64,000 nucleotides of DNA from Sipunculus nudus (GCA_026874595.1 CM049306.1:46750019-46814018); one strand, 5' to 3'; positions 53,501 to 63,964 are shown, counted from the stretch's first letter. Program-made: numbers and translations. The notes: generated by a model from the sequence alone, not told the origin.

Positions 53501-56500
53501 CATTTTGCTTTGTTAGAGCGTGGAATTGCAAGCCAGACCAAGTTTTAACCCCACAATACTTCACTATCATTTGTCAGTAGTGTGTCCACTGTGTAAGGAT
53601 TGTATGATGATACCATAAGGTTTCATGGAATTCTGTATATTTTTACTAGATTACCAGGGCAGAAAATAAATCTTTATACAAATGGATAGTATTCAGCTTG
53701 GCAAAATCCATCAGTGTTTGCATTGTTAAATCTCTGTCTGAGATATATTCTGTCATAAATGGAAGTCTTTTCTTCAGAATTATTCCTATCTCTCTGCATA
53801 AAACAGCTGAATTCAGCCAGCTTTATCATAAAAAAAAACTATTATTATCATATCTTATAATGTAATGTCATAATATACCGGTATATCTTCATCCTCATTT
53901 GATAGATAATTGCCATTCGCAAGCCTAGATTGTCTGTGATGGCTCTGTCCCACCTTGACCTTAAAATTATTATCATTTGTTTTGTACAAACATTGTTCAA
54001 TAAAATGTATGGTCATAAAAAGTGCAGATTTATCATGCTATTTAACAAAAATAATGTATGCACAGTGAAAAGCTGTTGTACTTGCTTATTGTGTGGATAT
54101 CACAGGAAGCATATGTTCTAAATCTGCCCTGTCAAAATTATCTACATACATAGTACAATCAAGACATTCAGTAATTACTCTTACCAACTCTGCCTGAGCA
54201 TATTCATCTTCACTAAATGAGAATCTATTGACTTTTTTTCTACTCTCTTTGTAGTACAGTTTTGTAATCAGTTTTTGGACATGATTCTCGATGTGATTAT
54301 TGCACAAAGTGCATTATGTCAAAGAGGTATATCTGTTGAAATGTTTATTCTGAGATGATGTTGAGATGAATGTGATACATGAAGAATTTTTATATGCCTC
54401 AGCTTTATGTGTCCTAATATAATCCATGGATGAGGGCATGGTCATCCCCAGAGCGTTACTCCGGCTTCTGCTTGAAAGATATGGGTCTCCTGGCCATCAG
54501 ACTCTCTGCAGATAAATCATCACTTTGATACTATCCTCAGAGTACTTTCTTGTGTTATTTCCATGCCATTAAAACCCTGACCTTGCATATATTTGAAACC
54601 ACTCATGGGGGCTGCCATTTTGTGCACAGACTAAAATGTAGATGTTGCAAGTCGCAAGCCAGCATTAAGGATATACCGCTAATACCAAGTAATAATTTGA
54701 ACATCTGATGTAGAACATACAGTTACTTTCCTTGTTAAACAAGAGTGCTCACTACATGATGCATGGTGTTTAGGGAGTTGTCCTTAGGTGTGAACTAGAG
54801 ATGAAAAAGGTATGAAAAATTGAAATTAATCCATTATTTCATTAATCAATAATTTGATTATCAATCAGTGACTGGCTCTGATTCAAAGCACGTGTTAATA
54901 AATGCACAGATATTACCCTATTAACATTTTGGTTGTATATATATTGTAGTATTGCATGATCTTTCAATTAATTGTATGTCACATTTATAAACTTCAGATT
55001 CAGAGCAGTAAGGCTGAAGCTAAATATGCAGGACCAGTAGACTGTGCCAAACAGCTGTACAGAGAAGGAGGTATCAGGTCCGTCTACAAGGGAACGTGTG
55101 CAACATTGCTCAGGGGTAAGATATCATCACATAGAATCCCATCTATATATACATGTATATCCATATATTGAATTGGTAAAGTACAGAGGTAAGATATCAG
55201 CGTATAGAATTGTGTCTATATATCTATATGTGTATTAGATATTGTCCAGAGGTAGGATATCTTCAAATATAGATCTGTCCATAAGGGACGGTGTGAGATT
55301 TTGTTCAGGGGTATCATATTTAGATCTGTTAATATTGGAATCTTTGAAAGATTGTTCAGGGGTAAAGTATCATCATATATAAATTGGTTTACAAAGGAAT
55401 GAGTGAGATATTACCAGTGGCATTTATTTTATGACAAACTTTAGGTATCTCTCAATATCTAGAATGTAGTTGTTTTACACTTTTTCAGATGTCCCTGCCA
55501 GTGGCATGTATTTTATGACTTACGAGTGGCTACAACAAGTATTGACCCCAGAAGGTCAAAGGTAAAGATTTTTTTTATTCATATAAATGCATATAAAATA
55601 TATGTACTAAGGTAGTAACAGTTTTAGACAAGTTAATTAGTGATAGAGGTTCATAAGAAAACTTTGCTTCAGGCAGTATCCCACTGCCTCTCTCCATACT
55701 TGTGAATCAATTGCAGAGCATACAAATTTGATTTTGGTTTATAGATATTGAGTTTGAGTCTTTTAGTTGAGTAGTGTAAAACCTGTTAAAAAAATATGGT
55801 TTAGGTTCAGTGCTGATTGAATTAGTTATTTTATCTAAATTGTATATATTTTGGAAGCTGTGGTGGTTAAGAGTGGTTCAGCATGTTTTGCATGATGCAC
55901 CAAATATTGGTTTAAGCTCCATTTTTTATTGCAATAAGATATATGTTACAACAAAGAATAATTATAAGGGACCCGGTTGAAAAGCGGTGCCCTGTAGTGA
56001 TCACTATGTCAGTCCGTCCTTTGGTCCATCTGTCCTTCTGTCCTTCTGTCAGTGATACTTTCTTTCGCATGCGATAACTCAACAACAACATACTGCAGTT
56101 TTCCCGAATTCAAAGGGATGATTGGTACCTATAAGGGCTCCAGACCTTTCGAATTACAGACTAGTCAGAAATCCAATATGGCCGCCACAGCCCAAATGCT
56201 TATTTCCTTACACGCACAATAACTCATCAACAGCATACTGCAGCTTTCCCAAATTCACAGGGATCATTAGTACCTATAAGGGCTCCAGACCTTTTGAATT
56301 ACAGCCCTGTCTGAATTCCAATATGGCTGCCATTGCCTCATCGCTGATCTCATTTTGATGTGATAACTCAACAACAACCTACTGCTGCTTTCCCAATTTC
56401 ACAGGGATCATTGGTGCCTATGAAGGCTACAGACCTATTAAATTACAGACTTGCTCAAAATCAAATATGACTTACAGACTACATTCAGTGATTTTCTATT

Positions 56501-59500
56501 GCACACATTATTTCAGATATATCTTCTTTAATATCATTTGATTCAGTAGGATTTTTATGCCCCTGCCACAAAGTGGCTGGGGCATATAGTTATACCCATG
56601 TCCGTCCTTCCGTCCTTCCTTCATTCCGTCATTCCTAAATCAAACAGTTGTACAGACTTTTTTTTTGCAATGCCTGCAGATATTGGCCTGATTTTTGGTG
56701 TGTGGGCAGATATAGAGCAGTTACAGATCGAGTTCGCGTTTCGTCCCGGTTGACCTACTTTTGACCGTTTTACGGCTCCTAAACTTAGAAAATTTCATGA
56801 AAAATGGAAATTTTCATGACAAATACACATGTACAGACTTTTTTTTCGCAATGCCTGCAGATATTGGCCTGATTTTTGGTGTGTAGGCAGATAATGCTCA
56901 GTTACAGATCGAGTTCGCGTTTTATCCCAGTTGACCTACTTTTGACTGTTTTACGGCTCCTAAACTCAGAAAATTTCATGAAAAATAGAAATTTTCATGA
57001 CAAATACACATGTACGGACTTTTTTTCACAATGCCTGCAGATAATGGTCTGATTTTTTGTGTGTGGGCAGATAATGACCAGTTACAGATCGAGTTCGCGT
57101 TTCTTCCCGGTTGACATACTTTTGACCGTTTTACGTCTCCTGAACATAGAAAATTTCATTAAAAATATGAAATTTCAAGACAAATACACATGTACGGAAT
57201 TGTTTTCGCAATGCCTGCAGATATTGGCCTGATTTTTGGTGTGTGGGCAGATATAGACCAGTTACAGATTGAGTTCGCGTTTCGTCCCAGTTGACTTACA
57301 TTTGACTGTTTAACGGCTCCTGAACATAGAAAATGTCATGTAAAATATAAATTTTCATGACAAATACACTTGTACAGACTTTTCTTCGCAATGCCTGCAG
57401 ATATTGGCCTGATTTTTGGTGTGTGGGCAGATAATGACCAGTTACAGATCCAGTTCACGTTTTGTCCCAGTTGACCTACTTTTGACCGTTTGACAGTGCT
57501 CTAACATAGAAAATTTCATAAAAAAGTGCACATGTATGGACTTTTTTCGCAGTGCCCGCAAATACAGGCCTGATTTTTGGTGTGTAGGCAGATACTGACC
57601 AGTTACAGATCGAGTTCTTGTTTTGTCCCAGTTGACCTACTTTTGACCATTTGACTGCTCCTGAACATTGAAAGTTTCATGAAAAATAGACATTTTTATA
57701 ACAAATGCATATGTACTGACTTTTTTTCCTCAATGCCTTCAGATACCACCCTGATTTTTTATGTGTGGGCAGATAATGACAGTTACAGATCAAGTTTGCG
57801 TTTCGTCCCGGTTGACCTACTTTTCATTGTTTTACGGCTCCTAAACATAGAAAATTTCATGAAAGACAGAAATTTTTATGGAAAATGCACATGTATGGAC
57901 TTTTTATCACAATGCCTGCATATACTGGCATGATTTTTGGTGTGTTGCTTGATAATGACCCGTTACAGATCGAGTTTGCATTTTGTCCTTGTTGACCTAC
58001 TTTTGACCATACGACACCTCCTGAACTTAAAAAATTTTTCAAAATTTTACAATTGTTTCTTATTTGCCCCAGGCGGGGGCATTCGTGTCGTTCCGACACA
58101 TCTAGTTTCCCTCATGCATATAGATAAAAACCTGTTTCTGTTTGTCATATTTTTCAAATTTAACTTAATTTTTCACGCATATGTAAACTAGTCCAGCACT
58201 AGCAGGAATGCGGGGCCCTTGAGGACAATTGTCAGACCACATCTAGTTTACAGCAGAAACACAAGGGAGGGCAGAGATGTACAATTGAGGTATGACTGTA
58301 AATAGTAATAATTTACAGCATTAACACCAGAGGGCACTGATACACAGTTTAACATGACCGTAAATAATAATTGACCATGCATGATTCATTTTGCCAAATA
58401 TAATGACATTTTCCTTATTACATTCTAGTCGTAAAGATCTCAGCCCCCTGCGGACTTTGTTTGCTGGTGGTACGGCAGGTATATTTAACTGGCTGGTAGC
58501 TATTCCACCTGACGTGCTGAAATCTCGCCTGCAGACTTGTAAGTATCACCAGATGTTGATCTCTTATATACAATATGAGGTCATAGTGTAAACATCATTC
58601 AGAAGAGTATATGACATTGACTTGATTATTTGGCAAAGAAAATAAAGGGCAATAGTTAATTCTTTGAAATTCCCTACAGTGTCTTTAAATATAAATTAAT
58701 ACAGATTCCTAATATTTGGTGTCCATGGTTTCATCTGTATGAGCTATCAGGGAAATATCCCTCTTTGCTTTCATCATTAAAACTAATTAAGTGATGCAAG
58801 TATGTTTAAAAGTGTACATCCCATGCAAGATATTTTAATTTAGATATTTAAATGCTATTATATTGATTATATAATTTACCTGGTCAATTATGAAACACAA
58901 GTGCATGTACTTGGAGCTCTGTGATACTCTGCTCCAGACATCTGGACTTGAGAAATGTGTGCTCTACATATTCAGCCAGAAAATGATCAAGAAGTTTAAT
59001 TTAGGATATATGTTGTTATAATAATAATAATAATAATCATAATAATCATAAAAATGAAACAATTTGCTCATTTTTAATCAGAATTAATCATTTGGTCTTG
59101 TTTTCAAAGTGAAAATTAAAGTATATCAGATAAAACTTTGCATAATGAAGTTTAGAAGTTAAATTTAGGATATATGTAGTAATTATAATAATAATAGTAA
59201 TAATAATAATAATCATCATAAAAATGAGACACTTTGCTCATTTTGAATCAGAATTAATCATTTTGGTCTTGTTTTCAAAATGAATATTAAAGTATATCAG
59301 ATAAAATTTTGCATACTGGTATATAATGAACAATATTCAAGTGCTGAATTGTTCTTACATTGGACATAACCAAATATACTTTTATGATGGTTATCTAAAT
59401 TGTGATTTGTGTTCCAGCTGAACCAGGCACATATCCTAGAGGTATCCGGGATGTGTTCAGACATATTATGAAGGAAGAAGGAATTCTGGCTATGTACAAA

Positions 59501-61132
59501 GGAGTCACCCCTGTTATGCTCAGGGCATTCCCAGCAAATGCTGTAAGTGTCTGTGATATTATAAAGGAGCATAACTCAGCTGTTAATGTGCCAAGGATAC
59601 CACACTTCTCAGTTCAGTGTTCAGAATTTTTTAGTCTAATAAATTTTGTAGAATATATTTCAACTGGACAGAAAGTTCTTAAAGCCCTGTCACACCAGTA
59701 AAGATGTGAATGTCAATCATCACTCCAAATTATGCGGACTGTCAATCACTGCGAGAATATCTTTAAAGAAACGCCTCTAGTAGCAGTGTGTGAGAAAATC
59801 TAACTTACACAGGTGCACTTCCTTTGAAACCTACAACAAACACTACTGAAAAACTAGTCAAAACATAGACGGCTCAATCTAAATTAAACATCAGACAAGG
59901 CATGTGTGTTCTCTATCAACTAAGCTGCCCTGAAATTATTATCTAACTAGACACATGTTTCCCTTGACCAACTATCTCATGCTTCTATCCAAACATGTTA
60001 CTCCATATTAATGCAAAATAAATTATCAAAACAATCATCTGGCTGTTATACCTATTAGAATATTTAACACAATACCGAAGTCACAGCTCTCTGGTGACAA
60101 GAACCTGCTCTATATAATCTTTGCCTTTGGAATTTTATTAATTAAAGAAAAAAAAATTGGCGTCCTCTCAGTTATTATTTCTAATATAATTTGTGGATGT
60201 GGAGTGCAGTTAATCCAAGAGCGTTCCTCTGGCTTCTACTTGAAAGATATGGGTCTGTCAGCCACCAAATTCACAGATATGTTGAGTATTTTCCTTTTGC
60301 ATTTCTGTGCTCTTATCAAACCCTGACCTTTTGAAAATTTATAACCACTCATGGAGGCTGCTGTTTGGGTATAGACTAAAATCCAGATGTCACATGTTGG
60401 AATTCAGGGTATACTGCTAGTGTTACATACAAAATATTAACATTAATGTATATCATATATTGTGCCATTTTTATACCTGTTGTAGTTTAATATCCAACAG
60501 TTAATGATTTGTAATAATTAGTGCTTTGCTTATCAATCAGTTATACTGGTGATTGGTCATTTTCTTTCATGACTGATGAAATCAGTTGCATCTTTGTATA
60601 ATCAATTACGAAAGATTAACTCAAACAAATGCAAAGAAATCATATCATTTATGAAAAAATGTAAGTAGCAAACAACGTCAAAACTGCACTCTGAGCAGCA
60701 AACAAGTTTAACAACACCTCTGTTACCTTGACCTTTCAGCAGACTGTAAACTTGTTTACTGTAATTAGTACTCATCTGAAAATCAACCATCTTTTTGCTG
60801 TTGTAACATTGGAAACCAAAGTGAGACCTCACAACATTTATGATCACTATGATATCATGTTTGATGAGTCTTTCTGTAAATACTGACTTTTACACGTATT
60901 GTATGGAAATATAGAAGGTACATGAAGTTGATTAATTATCAGTCATTTGGTGTTTTTGTCTATCAATTATTCAATGTGATATTACAATCAATTACTACCA
61001 CTGGTAATAATTTATACTATATTAGAATGGATGCTAATGAAATATTTTTGTTTGTTTCAGGCTTGTTTCCTAGGATTTGAGATGTGCATGAAGTTCCTCA
61101 ACTGGTTGGAAGCTCAGATAAAAGGCGTTTAA
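38995..61132 (+). CDS. SLC25A20: Mitochondrial carnitine/acylcarnitine carrier (whole gene, 9 coding exons)
   Basis: This inner-membrane antiporter exchanges acylcarnitine for free carnitine, feeding fatty acids to matrix beta-oxidation. Exons: 38995-39087, 44325-44417, 44962-45089, 52384-52474, 54998-55115, 55489-55561, 58429-58538, 59418-59542, 61061-61132. Together they are 903 nt, giving 300 residues against 301 in human, and all junctions are GT-AG with matching phases. The three carrier repeats carry the signatures PLDTMK (26-31), PGERIK (126-131) and PPDVLK (225-230). [10 protein letters not shown] and PPDVLKSR are specific to the carnitine carrier subgroup, and Cys132 corresponds to the well-studied Cys136 of the mammalian protein. 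The two exons bordering intron 1 are conserved although that intron holds two DNA transposons. The ATG has A at -3. Confidence 0.96.
39681..41973. mobile_element. 2.29-kb MULE-like element with 10-bp target duplication (SLC25A20 intron 1)
   Basis: GTTTTTGCAT is duplicated exactly at 39671-39680 and 41974-41983. Reading inward, both ends start GGTWTAGGGACATATCGGCC. TIRs run about 250 bp (39681-39930; about 41718-41973) and include the terminal (TC)n/(GA)n tracts. Each TIR has six copies of ATCGGCCGCC or a close variant. The interior has TA microsatellites and a zinc-finger coding remnant. The duplication size, long TIRs and cargo point to the Mutator superfamily. Confidence 0.88.
40275..41090 (+). 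pseudogene. Captured or remnant MULE-associated PHD-like zinc-finger gene
   Basis: After an acceptor-like CTCCAG, the frame reads [20 protein letters not shown] and, 12 residues later, WLEWMCQPC. This C-x-C-C ... H-x2-C ... W-x-C-x2-C pattern is the PHD-like finger found beside MULE/FLYWCH proteins of invertebrates. About four copies of a ~63-bp repeat follow, encoding the [19 protein letters not shown] type. A 64-bp copy shifts the frame. A second open stretch (to 41090) has [20 protein letters not shown] and [20 protein letters not shown]. Frame shifts and a TAA near 40734 indicate a broken gene; no MULE transposase core is present. Confidence 0.55.
42187..42736 (+). mobile_element. 550-bp TIR element with tRNA-like core, copy 2 (SLC25A20 intron 1)
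   Basis: CTAGTTTT is duplicated at 42179-42186 and 42737-42744. Ends are GGCAGAACTATAGAAACC and, inverted, GGAGCCACTATAGAACAC. It is an inverted copy of 33131-33675. The plus strand carries the tRNA-like stretch at about 42511-42585 with GGCTCACTTAGTAGCG and GGTTCGATTCCC. Confidence 0.87.
42745..44324. other. Rest of SLC25A20 intron 1
   Basis: AT-rich. A stretch at about 43030-43170 rich in ATTACTTTT/GATTACAATTAC resembles 37370-37480 and is probably a degraded hAT-like end. A short palindromic region at about 43687-43783 (GGGGTTAACCTGA ... GGGGGTAACCTGAGG) may be a tiny MITE. Confidence 0.35.
44325..44417 (+). CDS. SLC25A20: SLC25A20 exon 2
   Basis: Encodes residues 32-62, the first matrix loop ([20 protein letters not shown]). 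Acceptor TTTCAG, donor GTCAGT. Confidence 0.95.
44962..45089 (+). CDS. SLC25A20: SLC25A20 exon 3
   Basis: Encodes residues 63-104: [20 protein letters not shown], the second membrane helix, and the following loop. The last Thr codon is completed by exon 4 across a 7.3 kb repeat-rich intron. Confidence 0.95.
45090..47260. other. SLC25A20 intron 3, left part
   Basis: No gene supported. A 153-codon open frame at 45964-46425 has no recognisable family. A block near 46150-46240 (ATCATGGAAGCATTATACCT, GTCTGTAGGCCTTGTT) recurs at 52180-52250. Confidence 0.4.
47265..47500. repeat. Interspersed repeat, related to 11800-12070
   Basis: Second copy of the AAAGTGGTTTGCTGTTACTG family, followed by a (TA)n run at about 47488-47518. 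Confidence 0.5.
48150..48640 (-). repeat. GGCGCC-family repeat element, copy 4, inverted (SLC25A20 intron 3)
   Basis: The inverse of the head, tail and one core unit of the 28 kb copy is clear: GGCGGATACACGTAGTCGCT at the right, GGTGGTGCCACCTGCAACCA in the core and GCGGATACTATGTTTTTGAC at the left. The core is reduced to about one unit. Confidence 0.65.
48959..49519. mobile_element. 561-bp hAT-type MITE (SLC25A20 intron 3)
   Basis: GGTCTGAT is duplicated at 48951-48958 and 49520-49527 (8 bp). Ends are TAGTGGTGGG and, inverted, TAGCGGTGGGCC. Subterminal ATCGATCATCGG and GATGATCGATTA repeats are present. The 8-bp duplication and TAGYGGTGGG end are typical of hAT. Non-coding. Confidence 0.85.
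49880..51060. repeat. ~430-bp direct repeats with GGCGCC/GCAGCACC motifs (SLC25A20 intron 3)
   Basis: Two long units (about 50030-50340 and 50470-50780) share AACCTTTAAA, CCAAATTGTTCAATAT, TTTGGCCAAGTTACAGGAA-type and GTTGGTCACATGA phrases. A shortened unit lies between (50340-50460). Similar in style to the other tandem-core families. Confidence 0.6.
51780..52250. repeat. Degenerate tandem units before SLC25A20 exon 4
   Basis: Phrases such as TTTGATATATCATCCTGAAAT, TGAAGTATGTGCCTGAAACT, GGTGGCAGCACC and GACTTTCTCAAACACAAAAATGG recur. They resemble the GGCGCC-family phrases read on the minus strand. Confidence 0.4.
52384..52474 (+). CDS. SLC25A20: SLC25A20 exon 4
   Basis: Encodes residues 105-135, the third helix and second signature: [20 protein letters not shown] then RIKCLLQ. 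Acceptor TTACAG, donor GTTGGT. Confidence 0.95.
52628..52992 (+). mobile_element. tRNA-derived SINE with 16-bp target duplication (SLC25A20 intron 4)
   Basis: ACTCTTGAATAAGGTG is duplicated exactly at 52612-52627 and 52993-53008. The head has an A-box-like TGGCTCAGGGGTAGTGC and a degenerate B-box (GTGTGAATCTC). The body is about 290 bp and the tail A-rich. Together these define a recently inserted LINE-mobilised SINE. Confidence 0.9.
54420..54690. repeat. Interspersed repeat copy A (SLC25A20 intron 4)
   Basis: Shares AGAGCGTTMCTCYGGCTTCT, TGAAAGATATGGGTCT, AACCCTGACCTT and CCACTCATGGRGGCTG with the copy at 60193-60430, same orientation. Confidence 0.6.
54998..55115 (+). CDS. SLC25A20: SLC25A20 exon 5
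   Basis: Encodes residues 136-174 ([37 protein letters not shown]). Its donor GTAAGA at 55116 is followed by a series of diverged copies of the same junction. Confidence 0.95.
55112..55441. repeat. Minisatellite grown from the exon 5 donor, plus a ghost of exon 6
   Basis: Copies of the real junction (CAGGGGTAAGATATCATCA) recur with GT at 55189, 55252, 55311 and 55362, 51-73 bp apart. Some include upstream exon-like bases (AAGGGACGGTGTGAGATTTT). The last unit ends in CCAGTGGCATTTATTTTATG at about 55413-55432, nearly identical to the start of exon 6. Confidence 0.75.
55489..55561 (+). CDS. SLC25A20: SLC25A20 exon 6
   Basis: Encodes residues 175-198, [20 protein letters not shown] and PEGQ. 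The [15 protein letters not shown] block is diagnostic for this carrier. A partial ghost copy lies at about 55413-55441. Confidence 0.95.
55965..56470. repeat. Three ~138-bp tandem units (SLC25A20 intron 6)
   Basis: Units share GATAACTCAACAACAACATA, CTGCAG/CTGCTGCTTTCCC, GGGATCATTGGTACCTATAA and AATATGGCYGCC. A head at 55965 (AAGGGACCCGGTTGAAAAGC) and GTCAGTCCGTCC-type sequence precede them. Confidence 0.7.
56556..58105. mobile_element. Helitron-like non-autonomous element with eight ~178-bp core units (SLC25A20 intron 6)
   Basis: The left end is a 31-bp hairpin (TATGCCCC-T-GCCAC-AAA-GTGGC-T-GGGGCATA, 56556-56586). Eight core units follow, each with ATGCCTGCAGATATTGGCCT, AGTTACAGATCGAGTTCGCG and CGGTTGACCTACTTTTGACC. 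The right end has two hairpins (TGCCCC..GGGGCA, 58065-58081; GTGTCG-TTC-CGACAC, 58085-58099) and then ATCTAGT. A 3' hairpin followed by CTAG before T fits the CTRR-T rule of Helitrons, though the gap after the hairpin is short. The tandem core resembles bivalve 'pearl' elements. Confidence 0.7.
58429..58538 (+). CDS. SLC25A20: SLC25A20 exon 7
   Basis: Encodes residues 199-235, with [20 protein letters not shown] and LKSRLQT: the fifth helix and third signature. Acceptor TTCTAG, donor GTAAGT. Confidence 0.95.
58985..59320. repeat. ~163-bp tandem duplication (SLC25A20 intron 7)
   Basis: Two consecutive copies share TTTAGGATATATGTWGTWAT, an ATAATAATA tract, TTTGCTCATTTTKAATCAGA and AAAGTATATCAGATAAAA. 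A recent local duplication. Confidence 0.8.
59418..59542 (+). CDS. SLC25A20: SLC25A20 exon 8
   Basis: Encodes residues 236-277 ([38 protein letters not shown]). It matches YPNGFRDVLRE and RAFPANA of the human protein. Confidence 0.95.
60193..60430. repeat. Interspersed repeat copy B (SLC25A20 intron 8)
   Basis: Direct relative of 54420-54690. No coding capacity. Confidence 0.6.
61061..61132 (+). CDS. SLC25A20: SLC25A20 exon 9 and stop
   Basis: Encodes residues 278-300, [20 protein letters not shown] then KGV and TAA. The sixth helix ending FLNW is as in human. Confidence 0.95.
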   Translation, partial: ACFLGFEMCMKFLNWLEAQIKGV

Positions 61133-62248
61133 CAATATCCATAAACAATAATAAATAATATTTTGAATATATTGAAATATATATTTTAAAGTAATTTTTT
61201 ACAGATGTCTGATATGAATATAGCTTTCACAGTGGTCAAGTCTCTTTCACCAGTCTCTTCTGCTCTTTTTTTTTGTTCAGTTATATTGAAAAAATAATCC
61301 ACTTTTACTTCAGTTATAAAGCAATACCGCACAAACATTCAAATTTCTCCTTTATTAATAAATTTTCTGTGATACGCCATTCAAAAATTTAGGAGAATAC
61401 CTGTAACTGATATACTGAAATAAATATTTCATGTTTTTATGGCCCCAAAGAACTGCCAATGATTGCATTTGCTTAGGTCTGTATAGTCATTTGGGACCAT
61501 AAAAAGCCAGCTCTATTTGTGATATAAATATTTTATAAATTTTCAGAGGGCAGCAAAAAGTGACCTCAATAAAAGCATGAATACAGCACGCTTTGACAGA
61601 TATTTTTCTTCTTTTGGACTTGTGTGTGCTAGACTGAGAACTGACATTACAACATTTTAGCTTTGTGTGCATGTGTAAGACTGAAAAGGCAAACTACACT
61701 GACCAGAATTAGTGACACAAAGTTAATGGAGCCTTTAAATTTTATATTTGCATAAACAGTGTATGCCCATATGTGCTATCTTAACGAGAATGGACCCCCT
61801 AAAAATGCAAATCATACCCTTGGTCATGAGTAAGTTACTCTGATTACCATTATTTGTAAGCCACATTGTAAACCACAAGTCACTCTATCACTTAGGAGAT
61901 TAGCGAACATTCTTCTTGGATGTGGCAAATTGTTTTTGTTCATTCTTCTGTACTTCTAAAACCACCAGCACTATCAGAGCATGTGCAAGGGGGCAGCGGC
62001 TGCTTTATGGCTTGTCTTTCCTTTTGGTATTTTGTTTCATAGTGTTCGCCAAAAAGTAACTTTAAACAAGAGCATACTGCCCTGGTATGTAAGATGTACC
62101 CTCAGTTGGTATACACTGCTTCTAAATTCCAATCTGAGAAATATAGATCCTTGTGCTACTGCCATCTTGGGAGTGAAAAGTTAACTACACTTGATTATTT
62201 ATTTTACCCATTTATTGCAGAAATTGGATGCCAGATAAGGATAATTTT
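61133..62248. other. 3' UTR/flank of SLC25A20
   Basis: AT-rich, several AATAAA-like sites, no coding signal. Small open frames at 61981-62333 show no family resemblance. Confidence 0.4.
61150..61155 (+). terminator. Possible polyadenylation signal for SLC25A20
   Basis: AATAAA 18 bases after the stop codon. Further AATAAA-like sites occur near 61420, so a longer 3' UTR is possible. Confidence 0.3.
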
Positions 62249-63964
62249 TAGCTCAGCTGACAAAGTCAACTCAGGTATAGTCCTCTGGCCAGCAGTCCAT
62301 TGGCAAGGCACAAATCCTAACCACTTTCCCTAGAAGCTTATAAATGAATATCCATGGAGGTCAGTAAAAAGATACCTGGAAACCTGAAATAAGGTTACTG
62401 TGGCCTATATATCCTCCCCAAGCCATGGGGTTTGTGAGTACCCCCAGAAAAATTAAAAATCTGATACAAAACCTCCAGTATCTTGATCATTAATGCATGG
62501 ATTGTCATGAATCTGACGTTGAATATTGACCGTGACTATTTGTCAGTTCCCAAAAACTGGTAGCACCACCAGTACTTTTCTAATTTTACAATGTTTTCCT
62601 AATTTTTTTTAAACTATAAAATGACAGCAATCATGTCAGTTTCTCAGTTGTAGTTTCATCTAGTGTCCTGAAACCTAGTGTGTTTATTGCTCTTAAGTTG
62701 ATGCTCCTTTAGTAATCACCCTGTCAGTCCATCTGTCTGTCCATCATTATATTTGTTTCCAGAAGATAACTCCAGTTTGGATTGACATATGGATTTCAAA
62801 CTTATGTATGGCTTACCACTAAAGCAATAACCTTAAAGATTTTGGGAGTCATCCGGGTCAAAGGTCAAGGAATCCACATATTTAAAAGACTGTGGATGCA
62901 CTTTAAACCAAACTTTTCATCCCAAACCTTCCATCTTGTGCATATAGCTGACCTGCCATATTTGGGGTCAAAGTCACAGGGGCCATCTGTCCAATGATTA
63001 GTTTCCAAATGAGAAGTCCAGTTTGGTTAGACATATTGGTTTTGAAATTGACCTTTATAACGCCCACCACTAAAGAACCCTTTCGACTTTTGGGTCATGA
63101 GGTCAAATTCACAGGACAAATTTCTTTAAAAAGAACGTGGATGCATTTTAAGCCAAAGTTAACATCACAAACCTTCCAGATATTGCTCACCTTCCAATAG
63201 AGGAAGATCCTGTTCGATTTTGGGGTCACATGGCTAATCCATGTACAGATTAGTTTATGGATGATAACTCTGGTTTGGATAGACAGATTGGCATCAAACA
63301 TTATTTATTAATGACCTTACCTAATGAGGTAAGAATTAGACTGGTACCCCGCTCTATTATGGCACCGCTGCTCTAGGCCAATCATAGAGACGGGCGTACA
63401 ATGCCATCTTCAGGACTCCCGGCAGACTGGTTCCAACTCAAGTATGATTTATATATGATAAAAATAAGCATTTCGTTTGCTCAGAGAAGTTGTTAAAAGT
63501 TGGCTGTACATTTCGTGTGACATTTATGATTAGATTAATAGATATTGATAATAAACCAATGCCACGTACAGTGGAATATAAAGTATTCAGTATATTGTAT
63601 GATTCGTATCATCTAAACATCCATCAGTCAATTTTTGTGCAAAAACTCATATTTCAATATTTGGAAACTTTAAATAACTAAAGAAAGCAATTTTATAAGT
63701 AATCTTCACGGATAACCAGCCAGGATCGCGAGAACGTCCATGACAATCAGTGTGAGCGTACAGACTGGAGTTGGAACCAGTCTACAGGTAGGTCAGGAGT
63801 TGCAACTGGGAGTACTTAAGATGGCGTTGTACACCTGTCTCTATGCTTGGCTTGAGGGCCTTAATAGAGCAGGATACCAGTCTAGGTAAGAATTTCAGTA
63901 TCCCGAGGTCAAAGGTGAAGGTCACAGTACCCACATCTTTTAAAAGATTGTGGATGTATTGCAA
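62249..63964. repeat. Hairpin-capped tandem array (~245-bp units), interrupted by a TIR element
   Basis: It begins with TAGCTCAGCTGACAAAGTCA, a stem-loop related to 31485-31516. Units from about 62700 share GATAACTCYRGTTTGGAT, TGGATGCAYTTTAARCCAAA, CACAAACCTTCCA and GGGGTCAAAGTC phrases. The array resumes after the inserted element (from 63894) and runs to about the window end. Confidence 0.65.
63337..63884. mobile_element. 548-bp TIR element with 9-bp target duplication, inserted in the array
   Basis: GGTAAGAAT is duplicated at 63328-63336 and 63885-63893. Ends are TAGACTGGTACCCCGCTC and, inverted, TAGACTGGTATCCTGCTC. TIRs are about 115 bp and include CATAGAGACRGGYGTACAA and ACTGGTTCCAACTC. 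The 9-bp duplication and long TIRs fit a Mutator-like MITE. Confidence 0.87.
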
